Shown: positions 20,731-28,715 of the stretch, piece after piece
Numbering within the stretch: the first letter of the stretch is position 1
Layout of the letters: each line of letters begins with the position of its first letter
Virus record (IMG/VR): IMGVR_UViG_3300025133_000439
Location: 1-30,236 of that record
Strand: one strand, 5' to 3'
DNA: 30,236 bases
Origin: a virus
Program-made: the position numbers and the translations under genes
Notes under the pieces: model-generated
The model's database searches: none
What the model saw: only the letters and a program-made list of their open reading frames with translations
What the model was told of the DNA's origin: nothing

Positions 20731-23274
20731 TTATTTAAACTTGTGTTCTCCGGCCAATTCGGCCTGATTCCAAGCTTCAATCTCTTTGGCGTTGGGATCT
20801 GTTATCCCCTTAGCGGTCGCTGGGACAACTTGTTTCTTTGTCTTCTTTGGTTTTGAAATGGTTGTGGTAGATTTTTTCTTACTTGGACTGTTTTTGTTAT
20901 CTTTCTTATCTTTTGTGATGGTTCCAGAATCATTATTGTTGGCTTCTTCTACAAGGGTTGCATTTTGCGGGGCCGGAGGGGTAGAATCCAAAGGAGCGTT
21001 ATAAGTTTTAGTTTTTAAATCGTTTACATATAAAAGTTTATAGCTTGTAGTCCATTTGTTTGCTTGAATACTGTGCTCTATTGCATAGATGTTGAAGAGA
21101 CCTGTAAAAAACAAAAGATTATTTTTCTGTTGGAAGAATCCTCCATCTACAAAACGAGAATCAATATAGATTTTATCCGAGATATTTAAAAATGGATTGC
21201 CAACCAGCGTAAGGTCAACTGCGACTTTGCTTGTAATCAAAATCGAGTCTTCCTTTGTTTCTCCAACTGATCTTTCGCCGCCCTTTGTGGCGTTGTATTG
21301 CGAAGCGAGTGTGTGTTCGGCCAATCCGGCGATTTGAACTGGATTATATTTAATAGTGTCCAGCGGTCCTTTATCGGGGCCGCCCAGAAAAATAGTTGGA
21401 ATATTTAATTTTCTGCGGCGCTTCTTATTTAAGCTGAGATCATACAAAACGTTTTTAACTATAAGAAAATCTTCCGTTTTCGAAGTTTCAAGCGACGTGG
21501 TATGTTCTCCAAAGTTTTTAATTGTTTTGGTATCGTGATCTATTGTTTTGGTATCAAGTGTTAAAATTTGTCCCCCTTCAAAGTATTGCACATCCTTACC
21601 TGTTTTTTCTTTTTCTCCGCCTAAGACTTGAAGATCAAAGAACTTTTTCATAAACTGGGAGAGAAATGCTCGAAGGCTGTATGTTTTAAGGTTTCGACTT
21701 ATAATCATGCGATTCAATTCAAACAAGAACATATCAAGCGAAATGGGAGTATTTGCAATGTTATAAATCTTTTTGGTGCTTTTGTTTTTAATAAAAACTG
21801 TTGGCCCCAAAAGGAGTTTGAAGGCTCCGTCGCCCTCTGCGTCAAGATCTTGTCCCATTCCACCGCCAGATTGATTATTAAGAATGATATTTAATAAATC
21901 TCCAAAGTAAAAGAATTTTACCTTATCATATTTTGAAGAGGTTGACGTATCATCGTCAAGAGAAAATCGTTTTATTTCAAAATCGCCAGCGGTGAATACA
22001 ACAGAATCTGAAACAGGAGCGTTAAGACCAACTTTTGCCATAATGTTTTCGGGCTTGAGTTTTTGTGATTTCTTTTCGTCTGGGACAATTCGAAGTTCTT
22101 GAACGTCAACTTCTTCTCCTTGAGCGATTTTTTGAATATATTTTTTATATACTTTGTTCTCCATATCGAAATAATAAACTTTACCGAGCGAGAACAAAAC
22201 AGATACAAAAGAAAATACCGGAGGGATAGAACCTGCCTCCCTTGCAATTTGAGCTTTTTTTCGAAGAGCCTCAACTTCTTTTGTAAGCACGTCTATCTTT
22301 CCGGTTGAATCTTTAAAATTTGGAGGAGGCGCAAAGCCTGCGTCAGTTTGCTTTTTGAAAAGGGCTTTCTCTTTTATAAGCCCGTCAAGAGTTCCTTGTT
22401 TGGAAGTAAGTTCTTCTAGGGAGTACTCTTCTTCGTTTTCGATGACCCGCATATTAGAACTTTTTCTAATATTTTTATAATATTTAGGGTCCAGCATATT
22501 ATAAGATTGTCCAACCGTTTCGGCAAAGCCCTCAAGAGTTGTCTGAAGAGAAGCTGATCCGTCTTGATTATATGTTATATCTGTTTTTGCACCGATGGGA
22601 TACAAAGAAAGAGTCATCTTTTTTTTCGTAAGAGACTCAAGATCCATATCAAGATTGTCTGGTGCATTAAAGCCCACTTCAATTACGATTCGATATCTAC
22701 TTGATCTTCCCGGCGAGGCAAAAATATCCTTATATTTAATATTCTCTTCATCGTGAAGGTTCTTAAAAAGCATTTTAACATCTTGAAACTCCATTTGGAT
22801 TCCAACGATTACTGAGTGTAAAGTGGCTGGAGTTGCACCTTTGCCACCTGAAAGACCTTTAAAGGAAACGTTAAATCCCTTAAGACCAACTTGTGGACCC
22901 ATAAATCTATCGGTTATAAAATCTGTTTCGCCGCCGATGAAGTCAACAGGATCTTCAAAGCTTCCAAAGTCGGTAAAGTTATCCAGTGGAAACTCAATTC
23001 TTTTTTTCTTTTTGTCTCTGAAGACTTTAAAAATTCGAATGGAGGGCTGCAGGAAGTTTAACTTAAAGGGATCTGCTGCGAAAAAATCAATGACCTCTTC
23101 GGTTGTTGAAGTGGCTGGTTTTGAATAGGGATTCTCATCAAGGTAATAGATATATTTATTGTCTGGGCGCTTGTCATTATAAAACTCATACAATTCGCTG
23201 TGGTATCCCAAAAGCTTTTGTTGGTTTTTAACTAAACTGCCGAGCGAAGAAATATATTTCGAAAGGGTGGCCAT
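20731..23274 (-). CDS. Large baseplate hub-like structural protein, 847 aa
   Basis: A virion protein with a probable central baseplate role. Near the C-terminus LTLVGNPFLNISDKIYID, then FFTGLFNIYAIEHSIQ and WTTSYKLL, form the beta pattern common in gp27/D-type hub proteins. Between about 280 and 345 there is a charged coiled-coil insert (EEYSLEELTSKQ, TKEVEALRKKAQIA). The tail after about 770 is a low-complexity Lys/Ser/Thr linker (KKDNKNSPSKKKSTTT) that may attach a spike or enzyme. It directly follows the gp53-like gene (stop TAG abutting ATG). No lysozyme domain is present. The gp27 equivalence is inference. Confidence 0.7.
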   Translation of the reverse strand: MATLSKYISSLGSLVKNQQKLLGYHSELYEFYNDKRPDNKYIYYLDENPYSKPATSTTEEVIDFFAADPFKLNFLQPSIRIFKVFRDKKKKRIEFPLDNFTDFGSFEDPVDFIGGETDFITDRFMGPQVGLKGFNVSFKGLSGGKGATPATLHSVIVGIQMEFQDVKMLFKNLHDEENIKYKDIFASPGRSSRYRIVIEVGFNAPDNLDMDLESLTKKKMTLSLYPIGAKTDITYNQDGSASLQTTLEGFAETVGQSYNMLDPKYYKNIRKSSNMRVIENEEEYSLEELTSKQGTLDGLIKEKALFKKQTDAGFAPPPNFKDSTGKIDVLTKEVEALRKKAQIAREAGSIPPVFSFVSVLFSLGKVYYFDMENKVYKKYIQKIAQGEEVDVQELRIVPDEKKSQKLKPENIMAKVGLNAPVSDSVVFTAGDFEIKRFSLDDDTSTSSKYDKVKFFYFGDLLNIILNNQSGGGMGQDLDAEGDGAFKLLLGPTVFIKNKSTKKIYNIANTPISLDMFLFELNRMIISRNLKTYSLRAFLSQFMKKFFDLQVLGGEKEKTGKDVQYFEGGQILTLDTKTIDHDTKTIKNFGEHTTSLETSKTEDFLIVKNVLYDLSLNKKRRRKLNIPTIFLGGPDKGPLDTIKYNPVQIAGLAEHTLASQYNATKGGERSVGETKEDSILITSKVAVDLTLVGNPFLNISDKIYIDSRFVDGGFFQQKNNLLFFTGLFNIYAIEHSIQANKWTTSYKLLYVNDLKTKTYNAPLDSTPPAPQNATLVEEANNNDSGTITKDKKDNKNSPSKKKSTTTISKPKKTKKQVVPATAKGITDPNAKEIEAWNQAELAGEHKFK

Positions 23275-23616
23275 CTACTCTCCTTCAAGAATCTCAAGAA
23301 TTCGCGTCAAGGGCGTTGGAATATAAATAGTATCTCCTTGTTTTACTGAATTTTCGAGTGGCTTTTGATTGAAATGGGCTATCACCCACCAAAGTGAAGG
23401 GTCGCCATAATATTTCTGAGCGTATTTAAAAAATCTATCGCCCGTCTTATAAATTTCAACATTTATAGAAAGGCCGTCGAGATCATTGGACTTTGGATAA
23501 GTAAACTCAGGAGTTGCGAAGTGCTTGATAAAGCTTACTTTTCTCTTTTTAAGCTGATTGATATATCTGTCGTCTTGATTTGTGAAGATCATTCTATCTT
23601 TATAACGTGAAACCAT
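23275..23616 (-). CDS. LysM baseplate wedge protein, T4 gp53-like
   Basis: A 113-aa protein. After a basic N-terminus (MVSRYKDRMIF) the second half is a LysM-like fold: GDRFFKYAQKYYGDPSLWW, VIAHFNQKPLEN, QGDTIYIPTPL. The YYGDPSLWWVIA string and GDxIxIP ending are typical of gp53-type wedge proteins and of LysM baseplate proteins of other contractile tails. Such proteins sit at the inner baseplate and need not bind murein. It is shorter than T4 gp53 (196 aa). Its ATG overlaps the stop of the previous gene as TAATG. Confidence 0.85.
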   Translation of the reverse strand: MVSRYKDRMIFTNQDDRYINQLKKRKVSFIKHFATPEFTYPKSNDLDGLSINVEIYKTGDRFFKYAQKYYGDPSLWWVIAHFNQKPLENSVKQGDTIYIPTPLTRILEILEGE

Positions 23617-24482
23617 TATTTAATTCCTTTAACTGGGTTGGGATTGTTTTGAGTATTCAAGACCATTGAGGAATTGCCCGATTCATTGGCTTGTGCAACA
23701 ACTGCAGAAGGGCTTTCTGGTACTGCTGTTTTTTCTCCTGCGCCGGGATTTCCACCGGCCATTCCGGGACCATCAGCAGTTTGGTTTATTACAACGCCAG
23801 TGTTAAATGGGAAGTTCGTCCTGCCATCTCCAGCAAATTTTCCATCGTACCAACCCACAGGATGATCGTGAAGTACTTGAAAATCGATTGAAACAGTATA
23901 TTCTACAGGGAGAACGGTTTCGTTTACGCCATAGTTTAAATTCTCGCCGACGTTGCCCCTACCAAGAGAAACAGAAAGACCGGAAATAAATCCCGGCAAA
24001 CCTTTTCGTTGGCCACCTTTAAAATCGCCGATGAGATCTCCATATAATATTCTAAAGAAAGGAGGCGTCTTTAAAACGCTTGTGTTCTGTTTGGCAGTCG
24101 CTGTATAGGCCGGGTAAACAAGTTGTTGTAACATATTTGCAGTCATTGCGTTGCTAGAAACTGCTTCAGCGCCGTTTAAAATATAACTTTTAACCATTTT
24201 GAAACCAACCCGAAGAGTTCTTCGAGTATGTTTGTAGGTTGCGATACCGTCTACTCGACCATAAAATTCGCCGCCAACTGACATTCCAACGTTTACATTG
24301 TTATCAATGCTCAAATCAACTGGTTCGATAAGGACAACAATATTACTACCATTAATGGATGTATGAAGAGGTTCAATTTCAAGGAGTTCTACATCATCAT
24401 CAATAACGCCTTTAACCGTTCCTCCGTTAAAAACGGCGGCAATGTCTTTGGTCGTTTTGATTATGTTTTTAAAATCTACCAA
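23616..24482 (-). CDS. Baseplate / tail-tube-cap-like structural protein, 288 aa (TTG start)
   Basis: The only in-frame start near an AGGAG site is TTG at 24482. The body has RRTLRVGFKMVKSY, a helical stretch with MLQQLVYPAYTATA, then PPFFRILYGDLI, GLPGFISGLSVSLGRG and LPVEYTVSIDFQVLHDHPVGW. The order (PPFxRIxxGxLI, then GxxxxLxVS, then VxFxVLHxHxxGW) recalls the T4 gp48/gp54 tube-cap and tube-initiator group. The C-terminus is Pro/Gly/Asn-rich and disordered. It lies between tape measure and gp53-like genes, which suits a baseplate-tube junction. Exact gp number uncertain. Confidence 0.72.
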   Translation of the reverse strand: MVDFKNIIKTTKDIAAVFNGGTVKGVIDDDVELLEIEPLHTSINGSNIVVLIEPVDLSIDNNVNVGMSVGGEFYGRVDGIATYKHTRRTLRVGFKMVKSYILNGAEAVSSNAMTANMLQQLVYPAYTATAKQNTSVLKTPPFFRILYGDLIGDFKGGQRKGLPGFISGLSVSLGRGNVGENLNYGVNETVLPVEYTVSIDFQVLHDHPVGWYDGKFAGDGRTNFPFNTGVVINQTADGPGMAGGNPGAGEKTAVPESPSAVVAQANESGNSSMVLNTQNNPNPVKGIK

Positions 24483-24495
24483 GTTTTATTTTCTC

Positions 24496-26331
24496 CTAAT
24501 TGATTTGCCTTGTGGCCTGTTGCATTACAGAATCTTTAAGTAGGTTAGCTGGAAGTATGAATTCTTGACTTACATTAACTTTGATATCTCCATTTGGTTG
24601 TTTGGTGATCTGTTGGTTTTTAGGTGCTGCTGTGCCTGCGCCTGTCGAAGCAGGAAGTGGTTGACCGGCAGGAGGCTTGCCTTCTTGTTGGTCTTTAGCG
24701 TCTTGAATGGTCTGGCGACCCGCTTCCATTTGCTTATCAAGGGTCTTTATCAATTCCGACAGATCAGTCGTTAGACCTCTCGCATCTTCAACTCTTTGGT
24801 CAAAAAGCTCTCTCTGGCCAAATAATAATTGTCCAAAGAGGCCTGCTTTGCTGTCGGGGCCTTCGCCTTTCCAAGTGTCAGCAGAAGTTTTTACGCCTGA
24901 AACGGCTGTTGAGATCTTGTGAATTGCATTTCCGACTGCTGTGGCATGTTTTTCCATTATCTTTGAACTGTCTGCTACTATTCTGTTAAAATCTTTTTGG
25001 GCGGTTCCTGCCATGACTATAGCATTTTTCAAATTTATTGGGGCAGCTTTTATTTTTTCTGACGCTCCCATTTGTGCTTTGACGTCTTGTTTGTTTTGTT
25101 CAACGGTTTTATTAGCAGCGTCTGCTCTTTTTGCAAAAAGCTCATCAACAGAGTGTTGACTTTGTAGAAGCTTATTCATGTCGGCCTCGGCGATTCCTGC
25201 GGATTGAGCGAGTGCTTGAACTTGATAAACTCGTTCCATACCGCCTTCAGCCAAATTAAAGCGGCCTTCGTCCATTGCACTTTTAATATCTTTTAAAACC
25301 ATTTTTACTCTATCAGCAGGTTCTGCGCTGATTAATTCGCCAACTTCAAGATTTGTACCTTTAAGTACGGCAGAAAGATTTCCAATTTGTTGTGAAGCGC
25401 CTTCAATCGTATTGAATTTTTTGCCCATGTTTACAAGACCTTCTAAGGAAGTGCCAGTTCTTTGACTTACCCTGTTAAGTTCTGCCATGTTATTAACAAA
25501 GCTGCCGCCTAATACGGTTAATTCTGGAAACTGGTTGCTTAGAGATTTTAGAGTGGTGCCCAGCGGAGAATTAAGTTCAGCGGATAAAGTTAGAGCTTCA
25601 CCCATCATTTTGTTCATTGCCTTTTCGGCGCCTTCGCCGTTTTTGCCTACCAAACCCAAGTCAAAATTAACAATGTCTAAGGCTTTAGCAAAAGTTTCAC
25701 TATCAACTCCAGCTTTTTCAGCTTGAGAAGCAAAGGCGGCAAGTCGTCCAGCGGCTTTTTCTGAGCCTTCGGCGTTTGAAGCCAATATATTTCGTGCTGT
25801 TAATGAATGCTTTGCTAGTTCTTTAAGTTTGTCAACGGCTTGATCCGTGCTAATCGCAAGGCCTTCGATGCCAAATTCTTTAATGCCTTCTTTAACTTTA
25901 TTAAAGTTAATATCTTGAAAGCCGATATGTTTATTTAAATCAGCAAGAGCATCTGAAGTCTTTTTGAATGCTTCGGATTGGTCTGTAAGTCCGGTTAAAT
26001 AGCTTGCAGCGTCTTTTCCGGTGCCTCCTAAAGCTTTAAGGTCTTTGAGGTCAAGTCCTTGTAATTTAAGGGCAACGCCAGTGGAAACTAAAGTATGAAG
26101 ACTACCTTTAATGTCGTCAAGAACGGCGACAGTTTTGGCATCTTTGCCAAGGTCAATTCCTGATAGGTCAGTGCTGCCGCCAGTAGGTTTGTCAATCCTT
26201 CCGCCTTTGCCTCTGGCGATGGTATCTTGGCCTCTGGCGATGGTATCTTTGGTAATCGCTTCTGTGTTGGCCTTCAAGATGATGCCATGTTTGGCCAGAC
26301 TATCCTGCAGTTCTTTAAACTTATCAACCAT
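24496..26331 (-). CDS. Probable tail length tape-measure protein, 611 aa
   Basis: Long, helical, alanine/lysine/leucine-rich protein without membrane start, the profile of T4 gp29 (about 590 aa), so the tail should be of T4-like length. It opens MVDKFKELQDSLAKHG. Residues 29-42 hold a tandem heptad duplication (DTIARGQ/DTIARGK). The middle is a continuous series of amphipathic helices (SEKAAGRLAAFASQAEKAG, KAMNKMMGEALTLSAE). The end has a Pro/Gly linker (EGKPPAGQPLPAS) and a final helix. AGAGGAAC precedes the start. Its placement between gp26/gp51-like and tube-cap genes supports this; sequence alone is not diagnostic. Confidence 0.72.
   Translation of the reverse strand: MVDKFKELQDSLAKHGIILKANTEAITKDTIARGQDTIARGKGGRIDKPTGGSTDLSGIDLGKDAKTVAVLDDIKGSLHTLVSTGVALKLQGLDLKDLKALGGTGKDAASYLTGLTDQSEAFKKTSDALADLNKHIGFQDINFNKVKEGIKEFGIEGLAISTDQAVDKLKELAKHSLTARNILASNAEGSEKAAGRLAAFASQAEKAGVDSETFAKALDIVNFDLGLVGKNGEGAEKAMNKMMGEALTLSAELNSPLGTTLKSLSNQFPELTVLGGSFVNNMAELNRVSQRTGTSLEGLVNMGKKFNTIEGASQQIGNLSAVLKGTNLEVGELISAEPADRVKMVLKDIKSAMDEGRFNLAEGGMERVYQVQALAQSAGIAEADMNKLLQSQHSVDELFAKRADAANKTVEQNKQDVKAQMGASEKIKAAPINLKNAIVMAGTAQKDFNRIVADSSKIMEKHATAVGNAIHKISTAVSGVKTSADTWKGEGPDSKAGLFGQLLFGQRELFDQRVEDARGLTTDLSELIKTLDKQMEAGRQTIQDAKDQQEGKPPAGQPLPASTGAGTAAPKNQQITKQPNGDIKVNVSQEFILPANLLKDSVMQQATRQIN
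26210..26251. repeat. 21-base tandem duplication at the tape-measure N-terminus
   Basis: Two nearly identical 21-base units (CCTCTGGCGATGGTATCTT plus two bases) lie head to tail at 26210-26230 and 26231-26251. They encode DTIARGQ and DTIARGK, an in-frame seven-residue expansion. Confidence 0.85.
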
Positions 26332-26361
26332 TCAAAAATGTTCCTCTTGTTATTAAATAGT

Positions 26362-26523
26362 TTAGCGTTGGTTATTTTCGGCGGCTTCGCGTTCTCGATT
26401 CTTTTGTTCAATAAATTCTTCGATGAACCAAGTACGCAATGCGACGGGAAGGTTGTAAAGCTCAAGGAAAGACCAATTGGAATTTCTCTTGAAGGAGAGA
26501 AAGAGTCTATAGACCTCTTTCAT
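26362..26523 (-). CDS. Small gp51-like baseplate hub assembly protein
   Basis: The recognisable part starts MKEVYRLFLSFKRNSNWSF and continues LELYNLPVALRTWFIEEFI, matching the short gp51-type proteins after gp26 in T4-like phages (W-S-F, then Y-xLPVxLRxWFI). The ATG at 26523 is 4 bases after the gp26-like stop and lacks its own ribosome site, so translation is probably by reinitiation. The same frame stays open back to 26709, overlapping the gp26-like gene, and a seven-T run in the transcript (26542-26548) would allow a +1 frameshift fusion. The true N-terminus is therefore uncertain. Confidence 0.68.
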   Translation of the reverse strand: MKEVYRLFLSFKRNSNWSFLELYNLPVALRTWFIEEFIEQKNREREAAENNQR

Positions 26524-26527
26524 GTAA

Positions 26528-27340
26528 TCATGACTGAGGCCAAAAAAAGTCAGCCGAAATCGGCATTTCTCTCCTTTCTGTATGAGAACAGGATTTGCAT
26601 TCAACCTCTTGAGAGAAATCAACATCTGGTTTCGAATCAACATATTGTTTCTTAATAAACTTGGCATCAACAGTAGGCATGTTCTCCAGAAATTGAGAAA
26701 TAAACCCATCGGAGGCGCTCACGCCATCAACTGATGTTACAATAAACTTTAGGAAAGTTGTAAGGGAACTATCAGGAAAGCCCATTTTTGTTCTCTTCTC
26801 GACTTCCTTTTCCAACAGTCCTTCCTCGTGAACCGTTAAAAACCTAATAGTTACAGCGAACTCCGTCTTCGGCAATACAAAACGAAGGGACTCTTCGTCC
26901 AAGGAATCTTCTTTACTTTTCATTTTTGAAAGGTCAAAAGTGGTGTCCGTCATAGCGCTACATTCTGAACAAATCGAAGATGCTTTATAATCGGACCCGT
27001 AAGCATTCATTCTTGCGTTTACAAGAATAGCGTTTCTATCGCCAGTAAACAATGTCCTTGCGTTAATATTCTTGTCCAGAAGCAAGCTTTGGATCAAATG
27101 GTCAAGAACAACGCCTTTTGTGATTAAGCTGGTTGAAGTAAGAATATCTTCTTCTTTTGCTGTCATGTGTTTAATCTCAACGAATTCTTGATTGTGCAAG
27201 GGATGATCTTTCGGATAAAAGACTCCTTTGCTTGGCAAGTCCACAACTTCTGTTGGGACAACATAATTCATAAGTCCAGCATTGGATTGAGGGACTTTTG
27301 GGGCTTCCGGCTTAGAAAGCCGATCATCGTTTTGTCTCAT
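26528..27340 (-). CDS. Baseplate hub subunit, T4 gp26-type
   Basis: A 270-aa protein of the T4 baseplate family I know as PF12322. Signature segments are VVDLPSKGVFYPKDHPL (33-48), IKHMTAKEEDILTS (56-69), KGVVLDHLIQSLLLD (75-89), FTGDRNAILVNARMNAYG (98-115) and the closing MPISADFFWP. Two CxxC pairs (Cys124/127 and Cys248/251) could bind one zinc. Spacer regions match the family in order. ATG 27340 has AAAGAGGAG. In T4 this family helps build the hub; here it stands between the tube-like genes and the tape measure. Confidence 0.86.
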   Translation of the reverse strand: MRQNDDRLSKPEAPKVPQSNAGLMNYVVPTEVVDLPSKGVFYPKDHPLHNQEFVEIKHMTAKEEDILTSTSLITKGVVLDHLIQSLLLDKNINARTLFTGDRNAILVNARMNAYGSDYKASSICSECSAMTDTTFDLSKMKSKEDSLDEESLRFVLPKTEFAVTIRFLTVHEEGLLEKEVEKRTKMGFPDSSLTTFLKFIVTSVDGVSASDGFISQFLENMPTVDAKFIKKQYVDSKPDVDFSQEVECKSCSHTERREMPISADFFWPQS

Positions 27341-27365
27341 ATACTCCTCTTTTTAGTAATAGTTG

Positions 27366-28070
27366 TTAAAATAAGCTTTTTTCGTACTTAAAATTATTAT
27401 ATTTAAACTGCAATGCAATCTCTGTAAAATTCGAATTGGCATAACTAAATGAACCAAAATTTGCAGATGTAATAATTGGAGAGTCCATAGTCCAAACTCC
27501 GGCCACATTATCACCTAAATAATTTACGGCTGTTGAAGCAGTTTCGGCAAGAGATCCAAGGCTAATACCACCATTCATAATATCGCCTGCAATATCCGTT
27601 ACGGCTGAAGCTACGGCATTCGCAATCCTTTTTGACTCACCTTTGGCATGTGGCATTAATTCAAGAATTTGCATGTTTGGTAGTCTAAGAAGCCCTTTTG
27701 TTTGAGCCAAAGCGCCCTTTGAGCGTTCATTGGAAGTCAAAGTCCAGCCGCCAGCGGTCAACATATCAAAAATAGTTTGTGATTTGTTCAATGTATTCAA
27801 AAGGTTATCTACAACTTGTTGATCATAAGCATCAATGATTTTCATTTGAATTGTATTCAATGTGTAATCATTCTTATAATGGTTTTCTGTTCTTATTGTA
27901 CCATTTTTTAATATTTTTTTAACTGTTTCTGAGGAGATTGTAGAAAAAGATGGTTTGGTCATCGATTGGATAAGAAATGGTTGAACGAAATCTGTGAGGC
28001 CAATGGCCTGAAATTGAAACTTTGGTTCAATGTAACTTTCGCTTCTTGTAGATGACCAGAAATGAGACAT
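27366..28070 (-). CDS. Second tail-tube-like protein (tube paralogue or initiator), 234 aa
   Basis: Its N-terminus parallels the preceding tube gene: FWSSTRSESYIEPKFQFQ versus FWNDASVEPKRDFRW, and FLIQSMTKPSFSTIS versus YTIQDVQKPSYTIAE. The next halves also align (IQMKIIDAYDQQ versus VTVNLLDPVNPD). An Ala/Gly-rich insert (ANAVASAVTDIAGDIMNGG) of about 40 residues distinguishes it. Both end in the tube-type strand ALQFKYNNFKYE / ALTLTYDYALYR. It is probably a tube initiator or a specialised tube ring near the baseplate. AGGAGC precedes the ATG, 10 bases after the tube stop. Confidence 0.8.
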   Translation of the reverse strand: MSHFWSSTRSESYIEPKFQFQAIGLTDFVQPFLIQSMTKPSFSTISSETVKKILKNGTIRTENHYKNDYTLNTIQMKIIDAYDQQVVDNLLNTLNKSQTIFDMLTAGGWTLTSNERSKGALAQTKGLLRLPNMQILELMPHAKGESKRIANAVASAVTDIAGDIMNGGISLGSLAETASTAVNYLGDNVAGVWTMDSPIITSANFGSFSYANSNFTEIALQFKYNNFKYEKSLF

Positions 28071-28080
28071 AAGAATGCTC

Positions 28081-28668
28081 CTATTTCAGAACTTCTTTCA
28101 TTTCACCACTGACTGGATTGTAATCACCCCTGTAAAGGGCATAATCGTAAGTGAGGGTCAAGGCTATTTTTACGAGATCTTCGCCGCCGTACTTCAAATT
28201 TCCGAATTTAACATCTTTGACCCATGCGTTTATAAGGGTCCATTCTTCGATTTCACGAGGATTTCTACCCGTCAGCGGGTCGCCTGCATCGACTTGAACA
28301 ATTCGTGGATTATTTAGTGCATTGACTGAGCTTGCTTTCGAAAAAGAAAACTCTGCATTATTTTGATTGTCAGGAGTCTTATAACCGGAGGCCATTAAAA
28401 CCTTTGTAAGAGTACCAGCATTATCTGGATTAACCGGATCAAGCAAGTTGACCGTCACAGGATTCCAAGTGATTCTGCCGGGATACTTAAAAGTATGAAT
28501 CATAAAGGGAACCGTTTTTTCAGCGATTGTGTAAGAAGGCTTCTGTACATCTTGAATAGTATAAGTTTCAATTGCGGGTGAGTTTGCATCACCAGTAAGC
28601 GTTGGCATATACAGCAACCACCTAAAATCTCGTTTTGGTTCTACCGAGGCATCGTTCCAGAAAGGCAT
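28081..28668 (-). CDS. Tail tube protein, T4 gp19-type
   Basis: A 195-aa protein, close to T4 gp19 (163 aa). It begins MPFWNDASVEPKRDFRWLL, then has YTIQDVQKPSYTIAE, HTFKYPGRITWNPVTVNLLD, and WTLINAWVKDVKFGNLKYGGEDLVKI toward the end, the typical order of a tube subunit (strand, N-loop, PGxxxWxPxTVxLxD, xxAWxxxVxFGxLxY). It follows the sheath gene by a 47-base gap with AAGGAG before the ATG. Hexamer rings of this protein form the inner tube through which DNA passes. Confidence 0.9.
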   Translation of the reverse strand: MPFWNDASVEPKRDFRWLLYMPTLTGDANSPAIETYTIQDVQKPSYTIAEKTVPFMIHTFKYPGRITWNPVTVNLLDPVNPDNAGTLTKVLMASGYKTPDNQNNAEFSFSKASSVNALNNPRIVQVDAGDPLTGRNPREIEEWTLINAWVKDVKFGNLKYGGEDLVKIALTLTYDYALYRGDYNPVSGEMKEVLK

Positions 28669-28715
28669 CTTATAAGGTCTCCTTAATCTCTAATTTTAAA
28701 TAGTTGTCAAATTTA

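Noticed and set aside
28669-28715. TTGACA before the tail tube gene.
   Set aside because: No -10 like hexamer lies at 15-18 bases. Late genes of T4-like phages normally use phage-specific promoters, so I do not call it.
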